A DNA stretch of 64,000 bases. It comes from Rhizobium deserti (GTDB lineage Bacteria; Pseudomonadota; Alphaproteobacteria; Rhizobiales; Rhizobiaceae). Location: positions 496,001-560,000 of the forward strand of contig NZ_SMTL01000002.1 in NCBI RefSeq assembly GCF_004358025.1. Direction: 5' to 3'. The notes under the pieces were generated by a model. The model saw only the letters and a list, made by a program, of their open reading frames with translations. It had not been told where the DNA came from and did not search any database. Below are positions 19,430-28,813 of the stretch, in pieces. Each line of letters starts with the position of its first letter. The first letter of the stretch is position 1. Made by a program: the position numbers and the translations under genes.

Positions 19430-20713
19430 TCAACCCCTCGCGAGTGCCTGATCGAGATCGGCAATGATATCGGCGGGATCTTCGATGCCGATCGACAGGC
19501 GCACCACATCGGGACCGGCGCCGGCGGCACTCTGCTGTTCCTCGGTCAATTGTCGGTGCGTGGTCGAGGCAGGATGAATGACCAGCGAGCGCGTATCACC
19601 GATATTGGCGAGATGCGAGAAGAGCTGCAGTCCTTCCACGAAGCTCTTGCCGGCCTCGTAGCCACCCTTGATGCCGAAGGTGAAGACGGCCCCCGCACCT
19701 TTGGGCGAATAGCGTTGCTGCAGGGCGTGGTTCGGATCGTCCTCAAGCCCGGCATAACGCACCCAGTCGACCTGCGGATGGTTCTTCAGCCATTGGGCAA
19801 CCGCCAGCGCGTTGTCGCAATGGCGCTGCATGCGGAGCGGCAGAGTTTCAATGCCGGTCAGGATCATGAAAGCGTTGAAGGGAGAGATGGCAGGTCCGAG
19901 ATCGCGCAGGCCCAGAACCCGCGCCGCGATGGCGAAGGCGATGTTGCCGAAGGTCTCGTGCAGCACCAGCCCGCCATATTCGGGACGGGGCAGCGACAGG
20001 GTCGGGTAGTTGCCGGACTTGGACCAGTCGAAGGTACCGCCGTCCACGAGTATGCCGCCCATGGAATTGCCGTGGCCGCCGAGAAACTTGGTCAGCGAGT
20101 GGATGACGATGTCGGCGCCGTGTTCCAGCGGTCGCAGCAGATAAGGGCTTGCCATGGTGTTGTCGACGATCAGCGGGATTGCGTGGCGGCGCGCCACATC
20201 CGCGATCGCCGCCATGTCCACGAATGTGCCGCCGGGATTGGCAAGGCTCTCGATGAAGATCGCGCGGGTGCGCTCATCGATCTGGGCTTCGAAACTGGCC
20301 GGTTCGGCGGTATCGGCCCAACGAACATGCCAATCGAAATTCTTGAACGCATGGCCGAACTGGTTGATCGATCCGCCGTAAAGCCTTCGCGCCGCAACGA
20401 AATTATCGCCCGGCTGCATGATGGTGTGGAAGGCCAGCATCTGGGCGGCGTGACCGGAGGCGACAGCCAGCGCTGCCGTGCCTCCTTCCAGTGCCGCAAC
20501 CCTTTCTTCGAGCACGGCCTGGGTCGGGTTCATGATGCGCGTGTAGATATTGCCGAATTCCTGCAAGCCGAACAGCGCAGCAGCATGGTCGGCGTCGTTG
20601 AAGACGAATGAAGTGGTCTGGTAGATTGGAGTTGCCCTCGCGCCCGTTGCCGGATCGGGCTGGGCGCCGGCATGCACGGCCAGCGTTGAAAATCCCGGAT
20701 TGATTGTCGGCAT
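19430..20713 (-). CDS. metZ: O-acetylhomoserine aminocarboxypropyltransferase (sulfhydrylase)
   Basis: The 427-residue protein is a Cys/Met-metabolism PLP enzyme. The PLP-binding Lys is in [11 protein letters not shown], and [18 protein letters not shown] and SGHAAQML match the O-acetyl/O-succinylhomoserine sulfhydrylase group rather than cystathionine gamma-synthase. It forms homocysteine from O-acetylhomoserine and sulfide in methionine synthesis. ATG 20713 follows GGGAGGGC. The symbol could equally be metY. The cupin gene follows it closely. Confidence 0.88.
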   Translation of the reverse strand: MPTINPGFSTLAVHAGAQPDPATGARATPIYQTTSFVFNDADHAAALFGLQEFGNIYTRIMNPTQAVLEERVAALEGGTAALAVASGHAAQMLAFHTIMQPGDNFVAARRLYGGSINQFGHAFKNFDWHVRWADTAEPASFEAQIDERTRAIFIESLANPGGTFVDMAAIADVARRHAIPLIVDNTMASPYLLRPLEHGADIVIHSLTKFLGGHGNSMGGILVDGGTFDWSKSGNYPTLSLPRPEYGGLVLHETFGNIAFAIAARVLGLRDLGPAISPFNAFMILTGIETLPLRMQRHCDNALAVAQWLKNHPQVDWVRYAGLEDDPNHALQQRYSPKGAGAVFTFGIKGGYEAGKSFVEGLQLFSHLANIGDTRSLVIHPASTTHRQLTEEQQSAAGAGPDVVRLSIGIEDPADIIADLDQALARG

Positions 20714-20877
20714 GCTAGCCCTCCCCTGAAATGACGTCGATTATTGCCCCAAAAGACCCCGGCGCGGCGTGGTGATCAAGGCAATTCATTCCACGGAACA
20801 CAGCTTCGGTGGAAACCGGCACGATCCAATGGCGATATTTGCGGACATGGCGTCACCCCGCAGAACCGGATCTGTGA

Positions 20878-21303
20878 TCAAGCGATGCGGGGATATTCAA
20901 TGGCTGGGCAGCGATCCATGACTACCTTGATCCCAGCCGCTTCCGCTTTGGCAGCGGCCTTGTCGTCACGTACGCTCAACTGACCCCAGATCACTTTCGG
21001 AGGGATATCCAGTGCCAGCGCCTCCTCGACGACGCCGTCGAGATATTCAGCCGCGCGAAACACGTCCACCATATCAACCGGCTGAGGCACATCCGCCAGC
21101 CGGGCATAGACCGTCTGGCCAAGAATCTGCTTGCCGGCCTGGCCCGGATTGACCGGATAAACGCGGTATCCCTTGGAAAGCAGAAAGCCCATGACCCCAT
21201 TGCTCGGGCGATCCGGATTGGGTGACGCACCCAATAGCGCGATGGTCTTGGTGGTCTTGAGGATGTCGGCAATATAGCCGCGTTCGTAGGAATCGTGGTT
21301 CAT
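20878..21303 (-). CDS. CoA-binding protein (YccU-like)
   Basis: The 141-residue protein is one Rossmann-type CoA-binding domain: IALLGASPNPDRPSNGV near the N-terminus, then YPVNPGQAGKQILGQ and VDVFRAAEY. These match the small CoA-binding family related to succinyl-CoA synthetase alpha. ATG 21303 is chosen over an in-frame TTG at 21312, since GAAGG lies about 10 bases upstream of the ATG. It is transcribed toward metZ, 164 bases away. The biological role of the family is unclear. Confidence 0.85.
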   Translation of the reverse strand: MNHDSYERGYIADILKTTKTIALLGASPNPDRPSNGVMGFLLSKGYRVYPVNPGQAGKQILGQTVYARLADVPQPVDMVDVFRAAEYLDGVVEEALALDIPPKVIWGQLSVRDDKAAAKAEAAGIKVVMDRCPAIEYPRIA

Positions 21304-21404
21304 CTCGGTCAACCTTCAGACGCAGATCCCCATACAGCCGCTTCGCCAATCGAACCAGCCGTACAAGAACACATGTTCACTTAATATTCTTCCTTTGTAC
21401 TCAT

Positions 21405-21450
21405 CAATATTAGGTGCATCTTATAATTTAATTACGAATACCTAATATTG
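21405..21450. repeat. 11-bp inverted repeat in an AT-rich island
   Basis: CAATATTAGGT (21405-21415) and ACCTAATATTG (21440-21450) are perfect inverted copies 24 bases apart. The surrounding 100 bases are far more AT-rich than the rest of the window. A further imperfect pair, GTACAA (21361) with TTGTAC (ending at 21400), lies next to it. No gene is seen here. Confidence 0.6.
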
Positions 21451-21906
21451 AGAACCTGTAGCTCACGCTGTTTTGTTATCTTGGTGGAAATTGCAAATTG
21501 TCCGACCGGACCGGCATTCACGAAAAAATTTTGGCTTAAAGACTATCGGATCAAGTTGGAATCATCCCAATTTCAACAGAACCGGGACAAATAGGCGAAT
21601 ACCGCACCACATCTCACGGTTGTGCGCTGCCCGCACAAGCCGCTTTCCAGCCTCCGGTCTTCCAGCCAGTTCCCTTGTACTGCGAGAATTCGGCTTGTGG
21701 CTGATCTACGGCGGCGGCTGGCTTTATCAAGGCGCCTGCCGACGAAAAACAGACAGGACGGACAGATGATAGCATGCCCTCCTTCTTCGGGGCCAGCGGC
21801 GTCAACAGCGACGTTCAAAAAGTCGATTTTGATGTGGTATCCGGAAACCACAATGCTAACTAATTGATATCTATAAAGATTTTTTCGCGTCCTCGAGAAT
21901 AGCTGT
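21451..21906. other. Intergenic region upstream of rplM without a recognised gene
   Basis: Several short open frames exist on both strands, but none has a good ribosome binding site, steady codon use or a recognisable product. No tRNA or known small RNA was seen. The region may hold an unrecognised small RNA. Confidence 0.4.
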
Positions 21907-21935
21907 CTTGACCGGCAAAGTCAGCAAAGCTATAA
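21907..21935 (+). promoter_or_regulatory. Promoter of rplM-rpsI
   Basis: CTTGAC (21907-21912), a 17-base spacer and CTATAA (21930-21935) match the rhizobial housekeeping promoter pattern CTTGAC-N17-CTATAT closely. The predicted leader is about 120 bases long. Confidence 0.65.
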
Positions 21936-22063
21936 GCCGCTTCAGATTGCGGACCTTCACGGGCCCGCATTCTTTTTGTCGGCCAGACCGGCAATTCAAG
22001 CAACAAGAAACGCCCTGACAGCCGGACACGGTTGTTTTCGGGTTCAGATGAAAGAACACAACC

Positions 22064-22528
22064 ATGTCAACCTTCGTTCAGAAGCCCGCCGAGGTGGAGA
22101 AGAAGTGGGTGATCATCGATGCCGAAGGGCTCGTTGTCGGTCGCCTCGCCACCATCGTTGCCAACCGTCTCCGCGGCAAGCACAAGGCCACCTTCACCCC
22201 CCACGTCGATGACGGCGACAATGTCATCATCATCAACGCGGAAAAGGTTGCCCTGACCGGCAAGAAGTATTCCGACAAGACCTATTACTGGCACACCGGC
22301 TATCCGGGTGGCATCAAGGAGCGCACCGCGCGCCAGATCATCGAAGGCCGCTTTCCGGAGCGCGTCGTCGAGAAGGCCGTTGAGCGCATGATTCCCCGTG
22401 GCCCGCTCGGCCGTCGCCAGATGAAGAACCTGCGCGTTTACGCAGGCTCCAACCATCCCCATGAAGCACAGCAGCCGGTCGCTCTCGACGTGGCTTCGCT
22501 GAACAAGAAGAACGTAAGGAGCGCCTGA
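22064..22528 (+). CDS. rplM: Large ribosomal subunit protein L13 (uL13)
   Basis: The 154-residue protein shows the L13 signatures [18 protein letters not shown] near residue 22 and [20 protein letters not shown] near 110. It is an early assembly protein of the 50S subunit. It forms an operon with rpsI two bases downstream. A strong promoter and a leader of about 120 bases precede it; whether that leader is regulatory cannot be judged. Confidence 0.98.
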   Translation: MSTFVQKPAEVEKKWVIIDAEGLVVGRLATIVANRLRGKHKATFTPHVDDGDNVIIINAEKVALTGKKYSDKTYYWHTGYPGGIKERTARQIIEGRFPERVVEKAVERMIPRGPLGRRQMKNLRVYAGSNHPHEAQQPVALDVASLNKKNVRSA

Positions 22529-22530
22529 TA

Positions 22531-22998
22531 ATGGCCGATCTTTCCTCCCTGAAGGACCTGGCTCCGGCTTCCGAAGCCGCTGCTCCGGTTCATGTCCGCA
22601 AGGTCGACAATCTTGGCCGTTCCTACGCCACCGGCAAGCGCAAGAATGCCGTGGCCCGCGTTTGGGTCAAGGCCGGCACCGGCAAGATCACGATCAACGG
22701 CCGTGATTTCTCCACGTATTTCGCACGCCCGGTTCTGCAGATGATCCTGCAGCAGCCAATCGTTTCGGCTGCCCGTACCGGTCAGTTCGATATCGTCGCC
22801 ACGGTGACCGGCGGCGGTCTCTCCGGCCAGGCCGGCGCTGTGCGCCACGGCCTGTCCAAGGCGCTGACCTATTTCGAGCCGGGCCTGCGCGGCGTGCTCA
22901 AGAAGGGTGGCTTCCTGACCCGCGACAGCCGCGTCGTCGAGCGTAAGAAGTACGGTAAGGCTAAGGCCCGCCGCTCCTTCCAGTTCTCCAAGCGTTAA
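22531..22998 (+). CDS. rpsI: Small ribosomal subunit protein S9 (uS9)
   Basis: The 155-residue protein has the S9 core [36 protein letters not shown] and the conserved C-terminal tail [19 protein letters not shown] that reaches the P-site tRNA. It has a short N-terminal extension, common in alphaproteobacteria. It follows rplM with AGGAGCG at the junction, and a strong terminator follows. Confidence 0.98.
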   Translation: MADLSSLKDLAPASEAAAPVHVRKVDNLGRSYATGKRKNAVARVWVKAGTGKITINGRDFSTYFARPVLQMILQQPIVSAARTGQFDIVATVTGGGLSGQAGAVRHGLSKALTYFEPGLRGVLKKGGFLTRDSRVVERKKYGKAKARRSFQFSKR

Positions 22999-23021
22999 TC
23001 GCTTTTTGGACTTGGATTTCG

Positions 23022-23049
23022 AAAAGGCGGGGCTTCGGCTCCGCCTTTT
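23022..23049 (+). terminator. rplM-rpsI rho-independent terminator
   Basis: AAAAGGCGG / CCGCCTTTT with an inner GGC-TTCG-GCT forms a continuous stem with a TTCG tetraloop, followed by more Ts. Confidence 0.88.
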
Positions 23050-23099
23050 TTCGTTTAGATCATTTGTTCGCTTGCGCCCCACCGCCACCGGAGAGCCCC

Positions 23100-24059
23100 A
23101 TGCCGATAAAGACGATCGATCACGCCTTTACGTCGAACAGCCTGACATCGGCGGCCACGGATCCGACCTTTGCGGGCGCCTTGTCCTTCATGCGGCGCCG
23201 GTTCACCAAATCGCTCGAAGGCGTGGATGCGGTGGTCTGGGGCATACCCTTCGATGCGGCGACATCGAACCGGCCGGGCGCGCGCTTCGGGCCGCAGGCG
23301 ATCCGGCGGGCTTCGGCCATCTTCGACAACGACCCGCAATATCCTTTTTCGCGGGATCTGTTTTCCGACATGGCGGTGATCGATTATGGCGACTGCCTGC
23401 TTGACTACGGCAACCACCAAAAAACGCCCGAGACCATAGAGCAGGAGGCCAGCCACATCATCGCCGAGGGCGCTTTCCTGCTGACGCTCGGCGGCGATCA
23501 CTTCATCACCTGGCCGCTGCTGAAGGCGCATGCAGACCAGCATGGGCCACTGGCGCTCGTGCAGTTTGACGCGCATCAAGACACGTGGTTCGACGACAAT
23601 ACCCGGATCGACCATGGCTCCTTCGTGGCCCGCGCCGTGCGCGACGGCATCATCGATCCGGACCATTCGATCCAGGTCGGGATCCGCACGCACGCACCGG
23701 AGGATTTCGGCATCAAGCTGCTGTATGGTCACCATGTCGAGGAAATGTCTGCAGCCGAGATCGCCGGAGCCATTCTCGAACGGACCGCCGGCAAGCCCGC
23801 CTACCTCACCTTCGATATCGATTGCCTCGACCCGGCCTATGCGCCGGGCACCGGAACGCCGGTCGCCGGAGGACCCTCAAGCGCAAAGATCCTGTCGGTG
23901 CTGCGCCAGCTCGGCTCCCTCGACATGCGCGGCGCCGATGTGGTCGAGGTCGCACCAGCCTATGACCATGCCGATATCACCGCCATTGCCGGAGCCACGG
24001 TCGCAATGTATATGCTGGGGCTGCGCGCAGAGCGTCAGACAGGGCCGTTAAACATCTGA
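23100..24059 (+). CDS. speB: Agmatinase / ureohydrolase
   Basis: The 319-residue protein has the manganese-binding ureohydrolase motifs GGDHFITWP, QFDAHQDTW and LTFDIDCLDPAYAPGTGTP. These fit agmatinase, which makes putrescine and urea from agmatine, better than arginase, but related guanidino substrates are possible. ATG 23100 follows GGAGAG; a TTG start at 23064 is less likely. It stands 64 bases before argC on the same strand. Agmatinase and argC both belong to arginine-related metabolism. Confidence 0.85.
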   Translation: MPIKTIDHAFTSNSLTSAATDPTFAGALSFMRRRFTKSLEGVDAVVWGIPFDAATSNRPGARFGPQAIRRASAIFDNDPQYPFSRDLFSDMAVIDYGDCLLDYGNHQKTPETIEQEASHIIAEGAFLLTLGGDHFITWPLLKAHADQHGPLALVQFDAHQDTWFDDNTRIDHGSFVARAVRDGIIDPDHSIQVGIRTHAPEDFGIKLLYGHHVEEMSAAEIAGAILERTAGKPAYLTFDIDCLDPAYAPGTGTPVAGGPSSAKILSVLRQLGSLDMRGADVVEVAPAYDHADITAIAGATVAMYMLGLRAERQTGPLNI

Positions 24060-24123
24060 ATCAACGAACTGGTAGACTGAATCCGGCAACCCGATCAAGC
24101 GACTGAAAAGACAGGATAAGGCA

Positions 24124-25056
24124 ATGACAGCGAAGATCTTCATCGACGGCGAACATGGCACAACGGGGCTGCAGATCCGCACCCGCATGGCCGGCCGCCG
24201 CGACGTCGACCTTCTGTCCATTCCCGAAGCCGAGCGGCGCAATGCCGCGATTCGCGAGGACCTGCTGAACAGCGCCGACATCGCCATCCTGTGTCTGCCG
24301 GACGACGCATCGCGGGAAGCGGTCACCATGCTCGCCGGCAATAACCAGGTGCGGGTGATCGACACATCGACCGCCTACCGGGTGGATCCGTCCTGGGCCT
24401 ATGGCTTTGCCGAATTGGACAAGATGCAGGCGGACAAGATCCGCTCGGCACGGCATGTCGCCAATCCGGGCTGCTATCCGACCGGCGCCATCGCCCTCCT
24501 CCGGCCGTTGACGGCCGCCGGGATCCTGCCTCCGAACTACCCCGTTTCGGTGAACGCTGTTTCCGGTTACACCGGCGGCGGCAAGCAGTTGATCGGCCAG
24601 ATGGAAGATCAGTCGAGGGACGATGCCATCAGCGCCAACAACTTCCTGTACGGCCTGACGCTGAAGCACAAGCATGTGCCGGAAATGCAGATCCACGGCC
24701 AGCTCGGCCGGGCACCGCTGTTTTCGCCGTCCGTTGGCCGCTTCGCACAGGGCATGATCGTCCAGGTCCCGCTTTTCCTTGACGCGTTGAAGCACGGTGC
24801 GACCGTCGAGGGCATTCACCAGGCACTGGTGGATCATTATGCCGGGCAGGACATCGTTATCGTCGTGCCGCTCGAGGAAAGCAAAGCTTTGCCGCGCGTG
24901 GATGCGGAAGAGCTGGTCGGCCAGGACAGGATGAAGCTCTTCGTTTTTGGCAATCCCGCCACTGGCCATGTCAATCTCGTCGCGGTGCTCGACAATCTCG
25001 GCAAGGGCGCATCGGGAGCGGCGGTCCAGAACATGGACCTCATGCTTTCCGCCTGA
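24124..25056 (+). CDS. argC: N-acetyl-gamma-glutamyl-phosphate reductase (short type)
   Basis: The 310-residue protein is the shorter ArgC form: [19 protein letters not shown] at the N-terminus for NADP binding and the catalytic Cys in [10 protein letters not shown] near residue 117, followed by [13 protein letters not shown]. It reduces N-acetylglutamyl phosphate to the semialdehyde in arginine synthesis. The kinase-like gene follows 16 bases after the stop and is likely co-transcribed. Confidence 0.94.
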   Translation: MTAKIFIDGEHGTTGLQIRTRMAGRRDVDLLSIPEAERRNAAIREDLLNSADIAILCLPDDASREAVTMLAGNNQVRVIDTSTAYRVDPSWAYGFAELDKMQADKIRSARHVANPGCYPTGAIALLRPLTAAGILPPNYPVSVNAVSGYTGGGKQLIGQMEDQSRDDAISANNFLYGLTLKHKHVPEMQIHGQLGRAPLFSPSVGRFAQGMIVQVPLFLDALKHGATVEGIHQALVDHYAGQDIVIVVPLEESKALPRVDAEELVGQDRMKLFVFGNPATGHVNLVAVLDNLGKGASGAAVQNMDLMLSA

Positions 25057-25072
25057 CGGGCCTGGCGGCCTG

Positions 25073-25951
25073 ATGGATCATGATGCTCCGGCCCTGCCCC
25101 GGGACCTGGTAGAGCGCTGGGGCATTACAGGCTCCGTCTTGCTGGCCGATACCCGCACCAGCCATGTCTACCGGGTTCAGCGGCAGGACGCCCCGCCTGC
25201 CATCGTCAAGCTGCTGAAGCCGCAAGGCCAGCACGAACGGCCCGGCATGGATTTCCTTGCCTGGCGTGCGGGCGCCGGCGCAGTGCATCTGATCGATCAG
25301 GAGGGCGACACCTGCCTGCTGGAGGATGCAGGCACGACCGATCTGCGGACATGGCGGCTGGAGCATGGCGAAGCCGCAGCCAATGGTGTCATCGCCGGTG
25401 TCATCAGTCTCCTGCAATCAGCTTCAACCGCTTCACCGCCTTGCGGGCTCCTGCCCCTGAGGCGGCATTTTCGCGCCCTGTTCCAGCAGGCCGAGCGACA
25501 GCCTGTGTCGGAGCTGCAGCAATCGCTTCGCTGGGCCGCCAAGACCGCCGACGAGCTCCTGAACACGCAGAATGCGGTGCGGCCATTGCATGGCGACCTG
25601 CATCACGAGAACATCATCTGCGGGAAGGCGCGCGGCTGGCTGGCGATCGATCCACAGGGGCTGATCGGCGACCCAGCCTACGAGGCCGCCAATATCTTCG
25701 GCAATCCGGACGGCGCCTTTCCTGACATCATCGATCCTGTGCGGATTACTTCGCTGGCGAAACTTCTCGCTCCGGCGATCGGAACCTCCCCGGAAAAGAT
25801 TTTTGGTTATGCCATCGCCCATGCCGGCCTGTCGCTCAGTTGGTCGCTGGAAGATGGCAGACCCTTGTCGGAAGGCAGCGATGGCTTCGAGCGTTTCGCT
25901 TTCCTGAAACTCGCCAGAAAGCTCACGGACGAGGGGACGTTCAGCTCCTGA
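25073..25951 (+). CDS. Aminoglycoside/streptomycin 6-kinase-like phosphotransferase
   Basis: The 292-residue protein has the APH/choline-kinase fold: an N-lobe Lys in AIVKLLKP, the catalytic loop [11 protein letters not shown] (Asp and Asn) near residue 180, and a metal-binding Asp in LAIDPQG. This pattern resembles the APH(6)/hydroxyurea-resistance group. Chromosomal rhizobial members next to argC need not give drug resistance; the natural substrate is unknown. ATG 25073 starts 16 bases after argC. Its 3' end overlaps that of ctaA by 11 bases (convergent). Confidence 0.75.
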   Translation: MDHDAPALPRDLVERWGITGSVLLADTRTSHVYRVQRQDAPPAIVKLLKPQGQHERPGMDFLAWRAGAGAVHLIDQEGDTCLLEDAGTTDLRTWRLEHGEAAANGVIAGVISLLQSASTASPPCGLLPLRRHFRALFQQAERQPVSELQQSLRWAAKTADELLNTQNAVRPLHGDLHHENIICGKARGWLAIDPQGLIGDPAYEAANIFGNPDGAFPDIIDPVRITSLAKLLAPAIGTSPEKIFGYAIAHAGLSLSWSLEDGRPLSEGSDGFERFAFLKLARKLTDEGTFSS

Positions 25952-27041
25952 CTTCGATCGCCGTTTCCGGTGTGTATTCGCCGACGAAGCCGCGCCAGTG
26001 GGCCATCGCAAAGCCGAGCACGACCAGCGCCATTGCCTGATGAGTCAGCGCCAGATGCAGCGGCACCTGCATGACCAGGGTCGAAATGCCGATCGCGGCC
26101 TGCAGCGTGACGAGACAGAAGAGCAGGACGGAGCGGCGGGCATGGGTGGAGCCAGATCCCAGGCGCAGCGATACGAGCATGTGGAGCAGTGTTGCGGCCC
26201 AGAGAAGGTAGGCGCCGCAACGGTGGACGAACTGCACCGTCTTCGGGTTCTCGAAGAGGTTGATCCACCAGGGCTGCTGCACGAAGAGATCGCCCGGCAC
26301 GAGCACACCGTCCATCAGCGGCCAGGTATTGTAGGAAAGGCCTGCATCGAGGCCGGCCACCAGCGCGCCGAGATAGATCTGGAACAGCACCAGGAAGGCA
26401 ATGGCGCCGGCGGCCCAGCTCGATTTTGCCGTGGGCGGCGCATCCTTGCTGTGCGGCGACAGGCCGCGCATGATCCAGATGCAGGCGGCAAAGATCAGGC
26501 AGGCGATCGTCAGGTGGGTCGCCAGCCGGTATTGCGACACACTGACAAGCTTGGTGAGGCCGGAAGAAACCATCCACCAGCCGACGAAGCCCTGAAAGCC
26601 GCCGAGCGCCAGCACGCCGACGAGCGGCCAGCGCAACTTCTTTTCGATGCGACCGGTCAGCCAGAAGAACAGAAGCGGAAGTGCAAACACGATGCCGATC
26701 GAGCGCGCCAGGAACCGGTGTGCCCATTCCCACCAGAAGATCGACTTGAATTCATCGACCGTCATGCCGCTATTGATCTGCTGATATTGCGGGATGCGCT
26801 GGTAAAGGCTGAATTCCTCTTCCCATTCGGCCGCCGAAAGCGGCGGAATAATGCCGTGGATCGGCTTCCATTCGGTGATCGACAAGCCGGAGCCCGTCAG
26901 CCGCGTCGCGCCACCCACCAGCACGAGACAGAAGAGCGTGAAGACCACGAAGCCGAGCCAGATGCGCACCGTCTTGCGATCGCGGTCGCGCCGTCTCGAT
27001 TGTTTCAACACGTCAATTATTACTGCGTCGGTCGCCGACAT
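25941..27041 (-). CDS. ctaA: Heme A synthase (COX15/CtaA)
   Basis: The 366-residue integral membrane protein has about eight transmembrane helices. It shows the COX15 motifs [21 protein letters not shown] near residue 43, [10 protein letters not shown] and [11 protein letters not shown], with conserved His residues as haem ligands. It oxidises the methyl group of haem O to make haem A for cytochrome oxidase. ATG 27041 has AGGAG about 9 bases upstream. It is divergent from the DUF2842 gene, a frequent neighbour in this order. Confidence 0.94.
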   Translation of the reverse strand: MSATDAVIIDVLKQSRRRDRDRKTVRIWLGFVVFTLFCLVLVGGATRLTGSGLSITEWKPIHGIIPPLSAAEWEEEFSLYQRIPQYQQINSGMTVDEFKSIFWWEWAHRFLARSIGIVFALPLLFFWLTGRIEKKLRWPLVGVLALGGFQGFVGWWMVSSGLTKLVSVSQYRLATHLTIACLIFAACIWIMRGLSPHSKDAPPTAKSSWAAGAIAFLVLFQIYLGALVAGLDAGLSYNTWPLMDGVLVPGDLFVQQPWWINLFENPKTVQFVHRCGAYLLWAATLLHMLVSLRLGSGSTHARRSVLLFCLVTLQAAIGISTLVMQVPLHLALTHQAMALVVLGFAMAHWRGFVGEYTPETAIEVRS

Positions 27042-27234
27042 GGGTCACGCTCCTGTCGCTCACGCCCTCACAGGCGGAGTGCTGGGACTATAACAGTGCC
27101 GTTGGACCGGCACAGCCTAAGCTTTTCACGTTGCTTTGCCCCATCGACCCATGCAAAACAAGCCCAGGGGCTTTGCGGCATGCGGTCGCGGAGGAAGGCC
27201 ACATATCATGTGGCCCGTGACGGAGGAAACGATC

Positions 27235-27447
27235 TTGGTTCCGAGTTTCAGAAGCTTTGTCGGCACCATCCTGATCATCATCCTGGTCGTCGTATACGCG
27301 CTGGTCGCCACGACTTTCGCGTCGCTCCTGCTGCCTGCATCGGCCTGGTGGGTGCATCTTGCCTATTTCCTGTTGACCGGCCTCCTCTGGATCCTGCCGG
27401 CCATGCTGATCATCAAGTGGATGGCCGGCGCCCGCCGCAAAAGCTGA
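27235..27447 (+). CDS. DUF2842 domain-containing small membrane protein
   Basis: The 70-residue protein has two transmembrane helices with PSFRSFVGTILIIILVVVYA and GLLWILPAMLIIKWMAG, which match the DUF2842 family of alphaproteobacteria. The start chosen is TTG 27235, with GGAGGAA 7 bases upstream and a length matching the family; ATG 27208 in the same frame, also with a GGAGGA site, would add 9 residues. Function is unknown; it often lies beside ctaA. Confidence 0.75.
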   Translation: MVPSFRSFVGTILIIILVVVYALVATTFASLLLPASAWWVHLAYFLLTGLLWILPAMLIIKWMAGARRKS

Positions 27448-27564
27448 GGCGCGATTCATTTCCGGTTAACCAGCAGCCACGCTTTCTTTGCACGCCGGGC
27501 GCCAATAAACCGATTGTTGAAGGCATTTCCCTAACCTGCGGGCCAGATGTTTCCGAGGCTCGCC

Positions 27565-28809
27565 ATGCGCCAGCGAAAAATATTTCAGGACGACATGCCG
27601 AGCCGGGCGGAGCCTGCGCCGGAGGCAGAGCAGTTGCGCTTCGCTTTGCTGGAGCTTGACCTCGTCACCGATCCCCATGGGATTGAGCACGAATGGAGAC
27701 GGCTCGAGCAGTTCAACCGCAACTCGCTGCACCAGGGCTTCGATTGGTGCCTCGCCTGGATCCGCTCTCATGAAAATCCCTACGTCATGCTGCGCGGGAC
27801 AGTCGGCGATAGAATACTTTTCATTCTGCCGCTCGAGATCGTCACAGACCGCGGCCTGAAAATTGCCCGCCTGCCGGGCGGACGCTTCAACAACATCAAT
27901 ACCGGCCTCTTCGACCCTGCCCTTGCGCTTCCGGACACGGAAGAGCTGCAGAATTTCGTTTACGGCCTGAACCAAGCACTAAAAGCGGTCGCCGATCTTG
28001 TTGTCCTCGACAATGTGCCGCTGGTCTGGCGCGGTGTGGCGCATCCGCTTTCCGGCCTTGCCAGCATCGAAAACCTGAACCACACCTTTCAGCTTCCGTT
28101 GTTTTCCAATTTCGAAGCGACGCTTTCGCAGCTCAATGCCAAGAGCCGGCGCAAGAAGTTCCGCACCCAGAGCCGCAGGCTGGAGGCGATCGGCGGGTTC
28201 GACCACGTGATCGCCGATGCGGACGGGCGGCACGAGCTCCTCGACCTGTTCTTCCGGCAAAAGGGCGAGCGGCTGATGGCCTTCGGCCTGCCGAATGTGT
28301 TTCATGCGGCCTCGACTCAGACATTTTTCCATCACCTGCTCGACGCGCCGCCGAACGACGATGATGCCCCTTTGGTGCTGCACGCGATCCGCCTGCGCGG
28401 CGACCATCAAGGCAAGATCGCTGCAATCGCCGGAGTGTCACGGAAGGGCGACCATGTGCTCTGCCAGTTCAGCTCCATCGACGAGAGCCTTTGCCCGGGC
28501 GCCAGTCCCGGGGAACTGCTGTTCTGGCTGATGATTGAAAACGCCTGCCACCGGGGCGCATCGATCTTCGACTTCGGCGTCGGCGACCAGCCATACAAGA
28601 GAAGCTGGTGCACGGTGGAAACCATTCAGCACGACATTCTCATACCCGCGACATGGAAGGGGGCGCTGGCGCGGCCGCTGCTGCTTGCCCTGACCAAAGC
28701 CAAAGCTGCCGTCAAACGCAACCGGACGCTCTATGCATGGATGCAGCGCAGGCGCGCTGCCAAGTGCGAGAGCGCGGCGGAAACTGCCGCAGCGTCGTCC
28801 GAGGCCTGA
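27565..28809 (+). CDS. GNAT/CelD-like acyltransferase of a polysaccharide locus
   Basis: The 414-residue protein resembles the FemAB/CelD-type acetyltransferase family: QGFDWCLAWI near the N-terminus, the RRKKFRTQSRRLEAIGG helix in the middle, and DFGVGDQPYKRSWC near the C-terminus. Such proteins modify extracellular polysaccharides. ATG 27565 has GAGG 6 bases upstream; ATG 27547 is possible. It is the first of six polysaccharide genes whose order fits the Agrobacterium unipolar polysaccharide (uppA-F) locus, where it would be uppA by position. Confidence 0.72.
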   Translation: MRQRKIFQDDMPSRAEPAPEAEQLRFALLELDLVTDPHGIEHEWRRLEQFNRNSLHQGFDWCLAWIRSHENPYVMLRGTVGDRILFILPLEIVTDRGLKIARLPGGRFNNINTGLFDPALALPDTEELQNFVYGLNQALKAVADLVVLDNVPLVWRGVAHPLSGLASIENLNHTFQLPLFSNFEATLSQLNAKSRRKKFRTQSRRLEAIGGFDHVIADADGRHELLDLFFRQKGERLMAFGLPNVFHAASTQTFFHHLLDAPPNDDDAPLVLHAIRLRGDHQGKIAAIAGVSRKGDHVLCQFSSIDESLCPGASPGELLFWLMIENACHRGASIFDFGVGDQPYKRSWCTVETIQHDILIPATWKGALARPLLLALTKAKAAVKRNRTLYAWMQRRRAAKCESAAETAAASSEA

Positions 28810-28813
28810 GCGA

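Noticed and set aside
19031..20611. 526-codon plus-strand frame opposite cupin and metZ
   Set aside because: Antisense to two genes with clear motifs; no start signals or domains.
20714..20877. SAM-II riboswitch upstream of metZ
   Set aside because: Expected from other alphaproteobacteria, but the conserved pseudoknot sequences were not found by eye. A short TTCCAC/GTGGAA hairpin is present but does not match. A covariance search with the SAM-II model would settle it.
25998..27659. 553-codon plus-strand frame opposite ctaA
   Set aside because: It reads across the ctaA antisense strand, the DUF2842 gene and the uppA-like start; composition is unlike a protein.
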